Shown: positions 44,597 to 55,864, counted from the first letter of the stretch. The stretch is 64,000 bases of DNA from DOZZ01 sp963792655 (GCA_963792655.1 CAWBWU010000003.1:434001-498000), one strand, 5' to 3'. Numbers and translations are program-made. The notes: generated by a model not told the origin, from the sequence alone.

Positions 44597-45460
44597 ATGA
44601 TGACTAACGGACTCCTCAACGACCAAATGGTTCAGCAGTATCAACGCGACGGCTATGTGGTTCTGCGCAACACTTTCACAGCGGAAGAGATCGATCTGCT
44701 GCGGCGCGCTGCGAAGGAGGACCGCCAACTCGATCAGCACTCCTTCGGCAGAGGCGATGGGGAAGGTGGCACCGTACGCCTGTCGCTGTGGAATCATCCG
44801 GGTGACACGCTGTACGGCATGTTCGCGCGTTGCGAGCGAATCGTGAACACAGCGGAGCAGATTCTCGAAGGCGAGGTCTATCACTACCATTCCAAGATGA
44901 TCATGAAGGACGCCAGGGTAGGTGGCGCGTGGGCCTGGCATCAGGACTACGGCTACTGGTATCAGAACGGCGTTCTGTTTCCGCTCCTCACGAGCGCGTC
45001 AATCGCAGTCGATCCGTCGACTCGCGAGAACGGGTGCCTGCAGGTGCTGCGCGGGTCGCATCACATGGGCCGCATCGATCACACGTTAACCGGCGACCAG
45101 GCCGGCGCTGATATGGAACGCGTTGCCGAAGCGCAGAAGGTGCTGGATCTGGAGTACCTGGTGATGGAGCCTGGCGACGTGGTTTTCTTTCACGCGAACC
45201 TGCTGCACCGGTCGGATCAGAACAAATCAGAACACCCGCGCTGGTCGATGATCTGCTGCTACAACGCCGCGCGCAACAATCCGTATAAAGAAGCGCATCA
45301 TCCGCGCTACACGCCGCTCGCGAAAGTTCCCGACAGCGCGATCCTGCAGGCTGGTTTAGCACGCTTCGGCGATACCAACTCCGATGTTGCGTGGCTTGAA
45401 CCAGCCAGGGATGCGAGCGCAAGAAGTCTTACTGAGCAGAACCGTGAACGCCAGCAGTAA
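44597..45460 (+). CDS. Phytanoyl-CoA dioxygenase (PhyH) family Fe(II)/2-oxoglutarate enzyme
   Basis: 287 residues; ATG 44597 has AGGAG 5-9 nt upstream. DGYVVLRNTFTAEEIDLLRR is the typical opening. The iron triad is His115 and Asp117 in WAWHQDYGYW, with His204 in FFHANLLHRSDQN; the Arg nearby (HRS region) may hold 2-oxoglutarate. Relatives hydroxylate small molecules such as ectoine. Placed after a TIM-barrel sugar isomerase, so it may act on a sugar-derived compound. Substrate unknown. Confidence 0.9.
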   Translation: MMTNGLLNDQMVQQYQRDGYVVLRNTFTAEEIDLLRRAAKEDRQLDQHSFGRGDGEGGTVRLSLWNHPGDTLYGMFARCERIVNTAEQILEGEVYHYHSKMIMKDARVGGAWAWHQDYGYWYQNGVLFPLLTSASIAVDPSTRENGCLQVLRGSHHMGRIDHTLTGDQAGADMERVAEAQKVLDLEYLVMEPGDVVFFHANLLHRSDQNKSEHPRWSMICCYNAARNNPYKEAHHPRYTPLAKVPDSAILQAGLARFGDTNSDVAWLEPARDASARSLTEQNRERQQ

Positions 45461-47054
45461 CTAAGGCTGATAAGAACCGGCCGCGCACGGAGTGGAGCGC
45501 GCCTGTCCGCGCTGATCGGTCGCCGGGCAAGGTGTGGACATCCGGTTTGCCGGACTGTTCACAGGTATCGACATGGTCTCTGTGAAGCCGCCGTTGTAAG
45601 CAAGAGGATTCAGGAACGGGTTTTCTGTTTGTGCGGTGGCGCATCCGGCTTCTGGCGCCGGAGTAAATTTACTGGCAGGCCATACCACGTTGTGACCGCC
45701 GGCGAAAGTCACATAGCAGCCGGTAGAGCCCGCCGTTTCTAAATTGTTCGAGAAGATATTGCCGGTGAAATTGAGCGCGGGAGGCGGATTACTCGAACTG
45801 CCCTCGAACACAATCGGATAGTGAGGAGCCTGGTTACCAACGAAGGTATTATTCTGCAGGACACCTGATCCACCAAAAATGGCCAGTACGCCGACCGTGG
45901 TATTGGCAACGTTTCCAGAGAAAGTATTGTTGGTTGCGGTAATGGTCGAGAGATTGGTTTGAATCGCTCCTCCATAGTTGGCCCGGTTTCCGGAGAACGT
46001 CGAGTCGGTTATCACAAGCTGGTTCTTATAAGCGTAGATTGCGCCGCCATTGTTGTTGCTGTTCTGATCGAACTCGGTCTGGCTGATTGTTAGATATTGG
46101 GTCCCCGGATCACCCGCGCCCAGAATCGCTCCGCCGAGCGCGTTGACTCCACCGTGGTTCTGGGAATACAAGTCGCCACAGAACTGCGGGCCTTGTGCGA
46201 TCTGACCATCAAGATAGACAGCGCCGGCGCTCCCTCCGCTGCCAATTTGATACTGGTTGTAGTAAATCGGGCAGCCGCTGCTCTGGATATTATGGTTCCC
46301 GTCATGACCAAGGGCCTGGTTCGACTTATACACGTTGTCGACCGACTTGAAGTTCGATTCCAGAATGCCGATCGCGCCGCCGTTCGGACCCGTCATTATT
46401 CTGAAACAGAGAGCCTTGCACCGTAACATCCAGTGAGCCGAAGCCGTAGATTGCGCCGCCAGCAACGTCGGGGCCTAACGGCGCTCCATGGTTGCCCGTG
46501 AAAGTGGAGTTGATCACATGCAACACCATGTCCTGCACGTAAATCACACCACCGCCGCCATCAAAGAATGTGCCCCTCGAGCAGGCCGAGGATGAACCGG
46601 CCGGCGGCGCAGGTATGGGCGTTCCACTGGAACGGCCATTAGTGAACTTGAGGTTCTGAAGTGTTACGGCTGTCTTCGTGCTCTGGTAATAGGGCGCTGT
46701 GCCTCCGTTCCAGGGCGCGATCCCGCTCTTTGCCATAAAAAGCCGGGTCGTGCCGTTTCCCTGCAGCGTAATCAGGTTTTTTCCGTCCATGACAGTAGGA
46801 ATGTCATTGCGGAATTCATGCATTGTGGTAATTGCAATTGTGGCGGGCTGAGTTCCGCAATTAAAAGTAATTACACCGCCGGCCAGGATCGCCGTCTGCA
46901 AAGCCTGTTCCGTGCAGGAAGATGGTGTTCCGGTCCCGACAATAGCATTGGGATGGCTTACATCCACCAGTGAGAGAGGCCGAGAGCAGGAAGAAGGTTG
47001 CTGAGCATTCGCGGCAGATAGCGCGAGTACAAGAAGAACAGAGTTTAGTTTCAG
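45461..47054 (-). CDS. Secreted right-handed beta-helix protein, one frameshift, unusual start
   Basis: Repeated short units TFSGN, NNTFSGNVAN, NNTFVGNQAP and GGAIYAYKNQ, GGAIQTN mark a Chlamydia-POMP-like parallel beta-helix, usually surface exposed. The signal peptide (LNSVLLVLALSAANAQQ) is in frame with no ATG, GTG or TTG between it and an upstream TAA. A CTG at 47054 with GAGG 6 nt before it is the best start. The frame breaks near 46400, after VQGSLFQNND and before GPNGGAIGILESNFKSVDN. Its stop touches the PhyH stop, so transcription is convergent. Adhesin or polysaccharide-binding role is inferred. Confidence 0.75.
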
Positions 47055-47430
47055 ATATACCTCAGATGAAATAACTTATTTGAGTGTAACAGTAAATGAT
47101 TGGCTAAGAATAGCCTGGAGAATTGAAAACATATTGAAGCGGGATATGCAGGTAATTGGAGGGTCGGCGATAATGGACTCTTATTTAAGCCTTGTGAATG
47201 CCGCTAGCACCTGGACAACTCCGCACTGACCAGGAACAACTCGGCGGCGTACTGATGCTGGAAGCCCGCGATATGAACCACGCTCTTCAGCTCATGTCCC
47301 AGCACCCGGCGTTAACGTAGGGCAACAGCTTCGAGATACGGCCGACAGGAGACATGGCGGACGCGGTCAAGGCAAGTCGGGAACGACGGGAAGCGAGAGG
47401 CTGACGCTCGGCCCTTTACACTTGCACAAC
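47055..47430. other. Intergenic stretch containing a YCII remnant
   Basis: AT-rich start (upstream of the beta-helix gene), then the decayed YCII-domain frame at 47198-47404. Nothing else recognised. Confidence 0.5.
47198..47404 (+). pseudogene. YCII-related (DGPF) domain remnant
   Basis: The plus frame reads EQLGGVLMLEARDMNHALQL, then MSQHPALT, a TAG stop at 47318, then GNSFEIRPTGDMADAV to a TGA at 47404. This is the C-terminal half of a YCII/DGPF protein (usual pattern TKEQLGGFxLIEARD...EVRPI). The DGPF-bearing N-terminal half is missing. These proteins often pair with ECF sigma factors, which are absent here. Probably a decayed fragment. Confidence 0.6.
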
Positions 47431-47985
47431 TCAACTCCTTAGCTTTTCCCACAAGGTTAGCGGCCTCACAAAGAGAACTATTTCTCCCGGAGTCCGCGTT
47501 GCTACGGCGGCACCACAGGTGTTAGCCGTAACAACGCCGCTTTGTAAGACTTCTTCGGTAGCGAAGGTCGCGGGAATTAACCAGGAGAAATCTCGTTTAC
47601 CTGGCAGGCAAAGTGCGTAACCCGTCCGAATAGTGATGGTATCGGCATACCTCGTTGTCAGGTTCTTCATGCCGATCAACCCACATGTCAATTGCTCGCT
47701 GATGCCCGTTGTCACCTGATGCTCAGACGCGAGATGCAGGATGATAGTGCCCTTCCTGTCCGTCTGAGTCGTGAACCACGAACCGAATGTAGGGTCGTGC
47801 TTATCACCAACGCCCACGTACATACATTTGTTTATGATGGGGCGGCCATCGGAACCGTTCACGATCCTGATCGTCACCTGCTGCGCCGAAGCAGATCTCA
47901 CTACACAGCACTGCACCCCAGCAAGTAAAAGGAATGCGAATACGAACGACTTTCCCTTGCGCCAGATCCAGTCTGTTACGGGCAT
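47431..47985 (-). CDS. Secreted hypothetical protein
   Basis: 184 residues with a clear signal peptide (KSFVFAFLLLAGVQCCVVRS, cleavage after ASA). A short Ig-like beta domain follows (VTIRIVNGSDGRPIINKCMY, TDRKGTIILHLASEH). Five or so Cys residues suggest disulfides. No family recognised; it resembles secreted acidobacterial proteins with carboxypeptidase-regulatory-like folds. Confidence 0.75.
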   Translation of the reverse strand: MPVTDWIWRKGKSFVFAFLLLAGVQCCVVRSASAQQVTIRIVNGSDGRPIINKCMYVGVGDKHDPTFGSWFTTQTDRKGTIILHLASEHQVTTGISEQLTCGLIGMKNLTTRYADTITIRTGYALCLPGKRDFSWLIPATFATEEVLQSGVVTANTCGAAVATRTPGEIVLFVRPLTLWEKLRS

Positions 47986-48008
47986 GGGCGCCAGCCTTCC
48001 GCTGCTCT

Positions 48009-48602
48009 TTACACTGCGCGCGATAATGCCAAATAGTGCTTTAGACAGGTCGGTAACGGCGCTTTCCCGTTAAGCACCTGCTCCACCGCGGTCTTCTCCA
48101 CAACCAGATCCCAAAGGGGCTGGGCAACTTTCGCGACAGCAGGAAATGCGCGGGCGATCTGGGCGTCCCATTGGGGAGCGTGACGCACCGGATCGTCTGG
48201 CATAACTCTGTGCCGGCAGTGGCTCGATCCGCAAAGGCAATCAAACGGCTCTTCGAGGTTCAGCGTTCCGTAATCATCGGTGATCTCTTCGTCCGCTTGA
48301 ATGTCACGCACGGCAATTTCGAAATCGAAGCCGGGGCTGAGGCAGGTGGCCGCGCAGGAATGGTTCACGAAGCGGCCATGGTCCCAGCATAGAATCCGAT
48401 CGCCGCGGCCATTGAGGTACGAGTAGCGATGCACCTGAGCGCTCAACATCTCGGGCAGCCTTGTAAGACTCGCCGAGGGAATAATCTGATCGAGCGGATC
48501 GCCGGCCCACGTGACAGTGCCCATGGGAATCAAACGCGTGGCAAATAGCCCGTAGCCGATAGCAGGGCTGACAAATCGCAATTCAGAGTCGGGATGGATC
48601 AA
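48009..48602 (-). CDS. SET-domain protein (putative protein lysine methyltransferase)
   Basis: 197 residues from TTG 48602. The SET core is clear: GYGLFATRLIPMGTV at the N-terminus, RFVNHSC (77-83) that binds S-adenosylmethionine and forms the pseudoknot, DEEITDDYGTL with the catalytic Tyr (111), and a post-SET zinc site DCLCGSSHCRH (Cys122, Cys124, Cys129). SET proteins are mostly eukaryotic but occur in scattered bacteria. The C-terminal ~60 residues have no recognised domain. Substrate unknown. Confidence 0.87.
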   Translation of the reverse strand: MIHPDSELRFVSPAIGYGLFATRLIPMGTVTWAGDPLDQIIPSASLTRLPEMLSAQVHRYSYLNGRGDRILCWDHGRFVNHSCAATCLSPGFDFEIAVRDIQADEEITDDYGTLNLEEPFDCLCGSSHCRHRVMPDDPVRHAPQWDAQIARAFPAVAKVAQPLWDLVVEKTAVEQVLNGKAPLPTCLKHYLALSRAV

Positions 48603-48664
48603 GACCCCAATCTAGCGAACATTTCCCGGCTCCGCAGGTACCGTACACTAGCTTTGAGGAAATT

Positions 48665-50228
48665 GTGACGCTATTTCGTTTGCATTCTGGATGTGCCCTG
48701 GCTGCAGGGCTGCTGCTCTGCCTTACCGCGACGGCCAACGCTGACCCGCTCGTGGTCAAAACAGACAAGGGTCAAGTTCACGGCAAGACGATCAACGACG
48801 GGAAGGTACGCGCCTGGCTCGGAGTGCCTTACGCTGCGCCGCCCGTAGGTGATCTCCGCTGGAAAGCTCCCCAGCCTGTCGAACAAGTGGTCGGGCGAGC
48901 GTGACGCGACGAAGTTCGCTGCTCATTGCGCGCAGAATCACGTATTCGACGACATGGTGTTTCAAGGGGGCGATGCGAGCGAAGACTGCCTCTTTCTCAA
49001 CGTGTATGCACCGGCCACAGCCAGCTCTGGAAGCAAGCTCCCCGTCATGTTCTGGATTCATGGTGGCGGGTATTCGGGCGGCGGCAGCGACGAACCGCGG
49101 CACAACGGCGACTTCCTTCCGTTGAAGGGCGTCGTGCTGGTGACCATCAACTATCGGCTTGGAGTATTCGGCTTTCTCGCGACGGCCGATCTCGCAAAAG
49201 AGGCCAACGGCGCAGCTGGTAACTATGGCCTGATGGACATGACGGCAGGCCTGCAATGGGTAAAAGCCAACATCAGCCGGTTTGGCGGCGATCCCAACAA
49301 CGTGACCATCTTCGGCGAAAGCGCGGGTTCATTTGCGGTCAGTACTCTTATGGCGTCGCCAATGTCCAAGGGACTCATCCACCGCGCCATTGGCGAGAGC
49401 GGCGCCGCTGTGGGCGAGGGTCCAATGCCTATGGCCAACCTCGCCGAACGTGAAGCAAAGGATGCGAAGTGGGTGGATTCGTTGAACGTGAAATCACTTG
49501 CTGAGCTTCGCGCGCTGCCGATGGACGCAATCCTCAAAGCAGCCGGCAAGCCGGGCGTTGGCTTCTCACCCGATGTCGATGGCAAATTCCTGACAGAGCC
49601 GGTTCCTGCTACGTACGCCGCAGGCCGCCAGGCTCATATACCGCTGATTGCGGGATGGAATGCGGATGAGGCCAGCTTTGCGGCCGGACGCGGCGTAACA
49701 GTCGAACAATGGAAGACCCGCAGCGAAAAGACGTTCAAGGACCGCGCGGACCAGTTCATGAAGCTTTACCCCGGATCCGATGACGCGCAGGCGTTGCGGT
49801 CCGCAATCGACTACGGCAGCGATACGTTCATTGCGCTAGGCACCTGGAGCTGGCTCGAAGCGCAACGCAAAACAGGCAACGCGCCCGTCTGGCGTTATCA
49901 TTTCGAACTGCCGGCGACGCCAAGTAAGTTTCATCCGGGAACGTATGCTTTTCACTCGGACGATATCGAGTATGTCTTCGGAACTCTGGACACCAGGCCC
50001 GGCTTCAAGGCGAGTCCGGAAGACCGGAAGCTCAGTGAACAGGTCATGAGTTACTGGACGAACTTTGCGAAGACGGGCAACCCGAACGGACCGGGTCTTC
50101 CGGCGTGGCCGAGTTATAAAGATGAGGGCTATCCGCTGATTCATCTGAATTCGCCAATCACATCTGGACCGGATACGCTGCGCGATCGGTATCTATTCCT
50201 GCAGCAAGGCGCAACTTCTACGCGGTAG
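48665..50228 (+). CDS. Secreted type-B carboxylesterase, one frameshift near 48885
   Basis: GTG start at 48665 with GAGGA 5-9 nt upstream. Signal peptide (ALAAGLLLCLTATANADPL). The frame runs to AWLGVPYAAPPVGDLRWKAP, then slips; it resumes as WSGERDATKFAAHCAQN. SEDCLFLNVYAP, VMFWIHGGGYSGG (oxyanion hole) and TIFGESAGSFAVS (nucleophile Ser) follow, with DGKFLTEPV and FHSDDIEYVFG (catalytic His region). The restored length of ~520 residues is normal. It hydrolyses esters of unknown nature in the periplasm or outside. Confidence 0.88.
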
Positions 50229-50256
50229 TGGCCGTCGGTGCCGTCCAAAGGGAACC

Positions 50257-51138
50257 ATGAAGCCACAGACATTAGGCGGCACTTATCGCTTTCACCGTAC
50301 GGAGTTAACTGTCAATCGCATCGGCTATGGAGCCATGCAACTCGCGGGCCCGCATGTATTCGGGCCGCCGCGGGACAGGAGTGCCGCTGTCGCTGTGTTG
50401 CGCGAGGCAGTCGCCGCGGGTGTGGATCACATTGATACCAGCGACTACTACGGTCCTCACGTAACGAATCAGATCATCCGCGAAGCGCTGCACCCGTACC
50501 CAGCGAACCTCGTCATCGTTACTAAACTTGGAGCGCGCCGCGGCACGGATGCATCGTGGATCCCGGCACTTTCAAAGCAGGCGCTCATCGATGGCGTGCA
50601 CGACAACCTGCGCAACCTCGGGCTCGAACGTCTTGACGTCGTGAACCTCCGGGTGGGCGGAATTTCGGCGCCCACCGCAGGATCGATTGCAGCGCCGCTT
50701 ACCGCGCTTGCTGAGCTTCAACAGCAAGGGCTGATCCGTCACATCGGCCTCAGCAACGTCAGCCCGCAACAACTCGCCGAAGCGCAGCAGATCACGGACA
50801 TTGTTTGCATTCAGAACTTCTACAACGTTGCCAATCGAAGCGACGATGCATTCATCGATGACCTTGCGCAGCAAGGCATCCCTTATGTTCCGTTCTTTCC
50901 GCTGGGCGGCTTTACGCCACTGCAATCTTCCGTGCTGGACAGAACCGCGGCACTGCTGCAAACGACTACCATGCAAGTGGCCTTAGCCTGGCTCTTGCAG
51001 CGTTCGCCGAACATCCTGCTGATTCCTGGAACCTCATCGATTGATCACCTGCGCGAGAACCTTGCGGCCGCCGCGCTCGAGCTTCACACCGACGTGCGTT
51101 CCGAACTCAACGCGATCGGTAGCTCTTCCACTGTCTGA
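50257..51138 (+). CDS. Aldo/keto reductase
   Basis: 293 residues. NRIGYGAMQLAGPHVFGPP, VDHIDTSDYYGPHVTNQIIR with catalytic Asp and Tyr, VIVTKLGA with Lys, DGVHDNLRNLGLERLDVVNL, LIRHIGLSNVSPQQLAEA and ILLIPGTSSIDHLREN for cofactor binding are all typical AKR motifs, closest to the YajO/PLR-like branch with DH partner VVNLR. It reduces aldehydes or ketones with NADPH. It starts 28 nt after the esterase and may be co-transcribed. Confidence 0.92.
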   Translation: MKPQTLGGTYRFHRTELTVNRIGYGAMQLAGPHVFGPPRDRSAAVAVLREAVAAGVDHIDTSDYYGPHVTNQIIREALHPYPANLVIVTKLGARRGTDASWIPALSKQALIDGVHDNLRNLGLERLDVVNLRVGGISAPTAGSIAAPLTALAELQQQGLIRHIGLSNVSPQQLAEAQQITDIVCIQNFYNVANRSDDAFIDDLAQQGIPYVPFFPLGGFTPLQSSVLDRTAALLQTTTMQVALAWLLQRSPNILLIPGTSSIDHLRENLAAAALELHTDVRSELNAIGSSSTV

Positions 51139-51164
51139 CGCGCGCACGCCAACGCCGTAGGTAG

Positions 51165-52977
51165 CTACTTCACGGGCAGCGCGAAGGCAATGTAAGCTCC
51201 GTGCACTGGCTTTTGCGTGGCGGCGGTCAACTCTGCCTGCGCTGCTGCGCAAAACACAATGAACTGCCGTCCTCCGACTTGATACACAGCCGGTATTCCT
51301 TCCACCGCCATGTCCACGGTGAACTCCCACAGCAGTTTGCCGGAATCCACATCGAAGGCGCGCACTTTGCGATCGCGCGTGCCGGTAAAGATGAGTCCGC
51401 CCGCAGTGATCACCGGTCCTACTTTCGGAAACTGCGTGCCGGTGCCTGCGTGTCCACGGGACATCGCCCAACGGAATGCTCCACTTGATCACGCCCTCGT
51501 TTAGATCGTAAGCAGTCATCGACGTCCACGGCGGCTTGATCGCGGCCAGGCCATCGCTCGCGATCATGAAGCCAAAGGCGCTGACGAAACGGTCTTCCTC
51601 GCTCGCGTCCGTCTTCTTGTCCGGATCCAGTTTCAACAGGCAGGGCAAGTCTTTCGAGACAACGACGAGCTTGCCGTGCTGCGGATCAACCGCTGCCCCG
51701 CCCCAGTTGGAGCCTCCATTGTTGCCCGGCATCTCTACGGTGCCGCGCTTGCTCGGCGGAGTGAAGAGTCCTTCGTTGCGGGCCGTCAACATCTGATCGC
51801 GGAAGCGCGCACGGTCTTCGCTGTTGAGGAAGGGGCTCAGGTCATCCACTGTGAACTTTTGCCTTGCAAATGGCGGCGGTTTTGACGGAAACGGCTGCGT
51901 GGGCGATGTTGTCTCGCCCGGCATGTCGCTTGTGGGTACCGCGCGCTCTTCAATTGGCCAGAGCGGCTTGCCTGTCACGCGATCGAACACCCACACGAAG
52001 CCCTGCTTGCCCATTTGCGCGACAACGTCCACGGGCTTGCCGTCATGCTGCACAGTCAGCAGCTTGGGCGCGGTGGCATTGTCGTAATCCCAGATATCGT
52101 GATGCACCATCTGGAAGTGCCAAAGGCGTTTTCCGGTACGCGCATCAAGGGCCAGCAGTGAATCGGCATACAGGTTCGCACCGGGCCGGTCGACGCCGTA
52201 GAAGTTATATTTTGCGCTTGCTGTTGGAGCATAAAGAATGCCACGCTGCTCGTCGAGCGACATCTCGCCCCACACGTTCGCGCCGCCGATTCTCTTCCAC
52301 GCGTCTTTCGGCCACGTGTCGTAACCGAACTCCCCCTCATGCGGAATGGTGTGGAAGCTCCAGACCAGTTTCCCCGTGCGCACGTCGAACGCGCGGACAT
52401 CGCCCGGCGCGGAGCCGTAGCCCTGATTGGTGGCAGAGCCGAGAATCAGCAGGTTCTCGAAAACCCGGCCCGGCGTTGTCGATTGCACAAGCGTGATGCT
52501 CTTCGGATCACGTCCCAGCCCCGCTTTTAAGTCAACGGCTCCGGCTGCCCCGAATGACAGAATGTCCTTGCCCGTTCGCGCATCGATGGCACGCAGTGAG
52601 TGATTGCTGGCAAACAGCAGACGGCGCTCGGATCGGTCCCTGCTCTCCCAATAGTTGATGCCGCGATTGGTGATGATCCTGGTATCGGGAGCTGCGGGAT
52701 GCACCCAGATCTCTTTGCCTGTTGCTGCCTCGATAGCAACGATCGAGTTGTTGCGCGCCAGAACGTAAAGCACGCCATCCACTTCAAGCGGATTGAAGGA
52801 ATATTTGTTGTTGTCGCCGGCCGGGTAAGTCCATGCAACCTGGAGCTGACTTACGTTCGAGCGATCAACCTGGCGAAGGCTGGAATATTGCGCAGCATCT
52901 GAGCCGCCGCCGTAATCGCGCCATGTGGCGTGATCGGGCGCAGCCATAGACAACAGGAGAAAAACGAGAATGGACAA
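51165..52977 (-). CDS. PQQ-dependent dehydrogenase (glucose dehydrogenase-like), one frameshift
   Basis: Signal peptide (MSILVFLLLSMAAPDHA), then the beta-propeller with tryptophan-docking repeats: WRDYGGGSDAAQYSSLRQVD, VIVAIEAATGKEIW-type blades, IPHEGEFGYDTWPKDAW, FQMVHHDIWDYDNATAPKLL and GNNGGSNWGGAAVDPQHGKL. The frame breaks near 51465 after IKWSIPLGDVP; the last blade ITAGGLIFTGTRDRKVRAFD is in the next frame. The restored length of ~600 residues and lack of a C-terminal haem motif resemble membrane-type glucose or quinate dehydrogenase soluble parts. It uses PQQ in the periplasm. Confidence 0.87.
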
Positions 52978-52998
52978 GCAACCATGCTACGTGAATCG

Positions 52999-55729
52999 CT
53001 ACGCCCCTGAATCGAACTCGCTCAGTACGCCTTGCACTGCTTCCACCAACCGCGCCGCACTATAGGGTTTCTGCAGGAATGAACCAATTCGTTGGTCGGT
53101 AAAGCGGCGGATCACTTCTACTTCGTTATAGCCGCTGCAAACGATAACCGGTACGCCCGCATCGATCTCGCGCATCCCCTTCAGCGTTTCAGCGCCGCTC
53201 ATGACCGGCATCATCATGTCGAGGACGACAACGTCCACATCGCGGTGCCGTTCCGCAAAAATATCGAGCGCATGACCGCCGTCGTGCGCAACCAGAACGT
53301 CGTAGCCATGACGGTTGAGAGCCGCGACTCCCGCGCGCCGCACAATATCTTCATCATCGATCAGCAGCACAACGCCCTGACCGGGCGCCGGCGTGCGCCT
53401 CGTTTCCGAATTCTCTACCGCCTCACTCAGCGGGAACAGTATTTTGAACGTGGTTCCCTGGCCAACCACGCTGTGCACGGTCATCAAGCCATGGTGCCCG
53501 CGCACGATGCCCGACACTGCCGCTAGCCCCAGGCCACGGCCGGTAAACTTCGTCGTGAAGAATGGATCGAAGATGCGCGCCTTCACCGCTTCATCCATCC
53601 CGCTGCCATTGTCTTCAACTTCGATCAGAACGTATTCGCCGGGCTTGCGCTGTTCAGTGGCATCGATCTTGTCGAGATACGCGGCGTCTGCATTCACTTT
53701 GCACGTAGAGACGCGGATCAGGCCGGGACGCCCCTCCATCGCCTCGGCCGCGTTGATCAGCAGGTTCATGATGACCTGCTGAATCTGGCTGGGATCGCCT
53801 TCGACGAAGCAGCCCGCTTCCAGTTCTAACTGCACGTCCACGTTTTTCTCAATCGAGCGCCGCGTCAGACGTAAGATCTCGCGAACCATGTCACTGATGT
53901 CGAGCCGTTTGATTTCGAACCGGCCCTTGCCGGCAAACGCAAGCATCTGGCGCGTAAGATCGGCGGCGCGCTCAGCGGCGAGAGTGATGTCTTCGGCTAA
54001 TTGCTGGTCTTCCTCGCTGACGCTTTCGGCGAGCAAACTGGCGTTGCCCAAAATTCCGGTGAGCAGATTATTGAAATCGTGCGCGATTCCGCCGGCCATC
54101 ACGCCCAGGCTCTCGAGCTTTGCTGTTTGGCGCACTTCTTCTTCGGCTCTGCGCTCTCGGGTCACATCGCGCGTCATGCACAACACGCGCGAAACGTTGC
54201 CTTCACTGTCGAGCAAAGGCGTCAGCGAAACATCCACGCGGATCGGATGCTTCGGATGAACCGCGCAGGACGCTTCAAACTGGACAGCCTGGCCCCGAAC
54301 GACGATGGCAAAGTTTTCCGTCGCGCGTTCGCGGTCTTCAGCGCACCAGATATCCATCCACGATGCCTGGTCACTCGTTTCATTCGAGCCGCGCAAACGG
54401 CGGCTTTCATCGTTGATCAACAGCGTGCGGCCGCTCGGCTCCAGCACCTCGACACCAACAGGGCTACCGGCGATCACACTGCGCGCCAACTCTTCGCTTT
54501 GCAGCAGTGCTTCTTCCGCACGGCGCTTGTCATCGATGTTGGTGTTGGTGCCGAACCAGCGCACAATCTCACCGGCTTCATTACGCACAGCACGGACTTG
54601 CGTGAGGAACCACTGGAAGCTGCCGTCACTCGCGCGCAGCGGAAATTCCATCTCGAACGACGTGCCTTGTTCGAGCGCCTGGCGCCAGTTATCGATCACG
54701 CGCCCAAGCATGTCCGGATGATGTACGCGCTGCCAGCCCCACCCTTCCATGTCTTCAAAGGTGGTGCCGGTGTACTCGTACCAGCGGCGGTTGTACCAGG
54801 AGATGTGGCCGTGAGCCTGCGCCATCCACGCCAGGTTCGGGATGTTGTCAGCCAAGCGTACGAAAGCGTTCTTCGCTCTCGCGCAACGCATCTTCCGCAT
54901 TCTTGCGCTCGGTGATGTCTTGAATGACGCCGACCATGCGCTCGGGCTCACCAGCCTCGTTTTCGATCGCGCGGCCCGTGGCGGAGATCCAGCGCAGCGC
55001 ACCGCCTGGCGCGATGATGCGGTACTCGGCGGAGTAACGGCCGTGCTGCCGTACGGCGTCCTGAACCGCGGCGCGAACGCGGGCCGCGTCCTCCGCATGA
55101 ACCACACTCATCAGCGCCGAATAAGTCACCTGCTGATCGGGGCGGAAACCGAAGATCTTTCTGCACTGCGGAGAGCACTCGATGTGTCCGCTCTCGATAT
55201 CCCGCGCCCACGATCCCATTTGCGCCGCTTCCAGAGCTAGCTGCAGTTGCTCTTCGCTTTCGATCAGGATCTCTTCAGCACGCCGGCTCGCATCTTCAAG
55301 AGACTCGCGCTGCCATTGCGGTTGGGCGCGCTCTCCGCGTTCCTCCGCGTCGCGCAATTCACGCTGCACAGCCTCGCCCAAACGCGACAGATGGGAAGTG
55401 GTGATGACGTCATTCGCGCCAGCTTTCATGAGCCGTACCGCTGCTTCCGCGTCGTTCTCACTACTCACAACGAGGAACGGGACGTTGCCAGCATGCCGGC
55501 AGACTTCGAGAGCTGTTGCCGCTTCAGGGAAATCGTGGCAGATGACGACGTCGGCCCGTGCTGTTCTCAGCGCTCCGGCGAGATCGTCGACGGACATGAC
55601 CGAACGGGTATCGGCGTCGAACCCGCACGCACGCAGGCAATCAAGAATCAGCGCAGCATCTTGGCCATTGCTAATCAGCAGCAAACGTAATGATCTGGGC
55701 GAATCTGACCGGGGTCCCTGGCTATTCAT
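52999..55729 (-). CDS. Hybrid sensor histidine kinase (pseudo-receiver, three PAS, HisKA, HATPase, REC), one frameshift
   Basis: The reconstructed protein is ~910 residues. It has an N-terminal receiver-like domain (RLLLISNGQDAALILDCLRA, DVVICHDF, TTSHLSRL); a PAS fold (QMGSWARDIESGHIECSPQC) closed by VIQDITERKNAED; a slip near 54850; a second PAS (LADNIPNLAWMAQAHGHISW); and a third PAS (SPVGVEVLEPSGRTLLINDE). HisKA follows with MAGGIAHDFNNLLTGILGN, HATPase with QVIMNLLINAAEAM and VEDNGSGMDEAVKARIFDP, and a C-terminal REC with VVLDMMMPVMSG. No membrane segment, so it senses a cytosolic signal. Confidence 0.9.
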
Positions 55730-55864
55730 GCACTGCGTTATTGCTTTTACCTTTCAGAATACTAGTTGCGCAGAATGTTCGATGAAATTCTTCCCGATCG
55801 GGTTCGAAATATAGATGAATTTTGGTAAGGGTTTTCGTGTGTCATTGGGCGGCTTCCCCGAACA

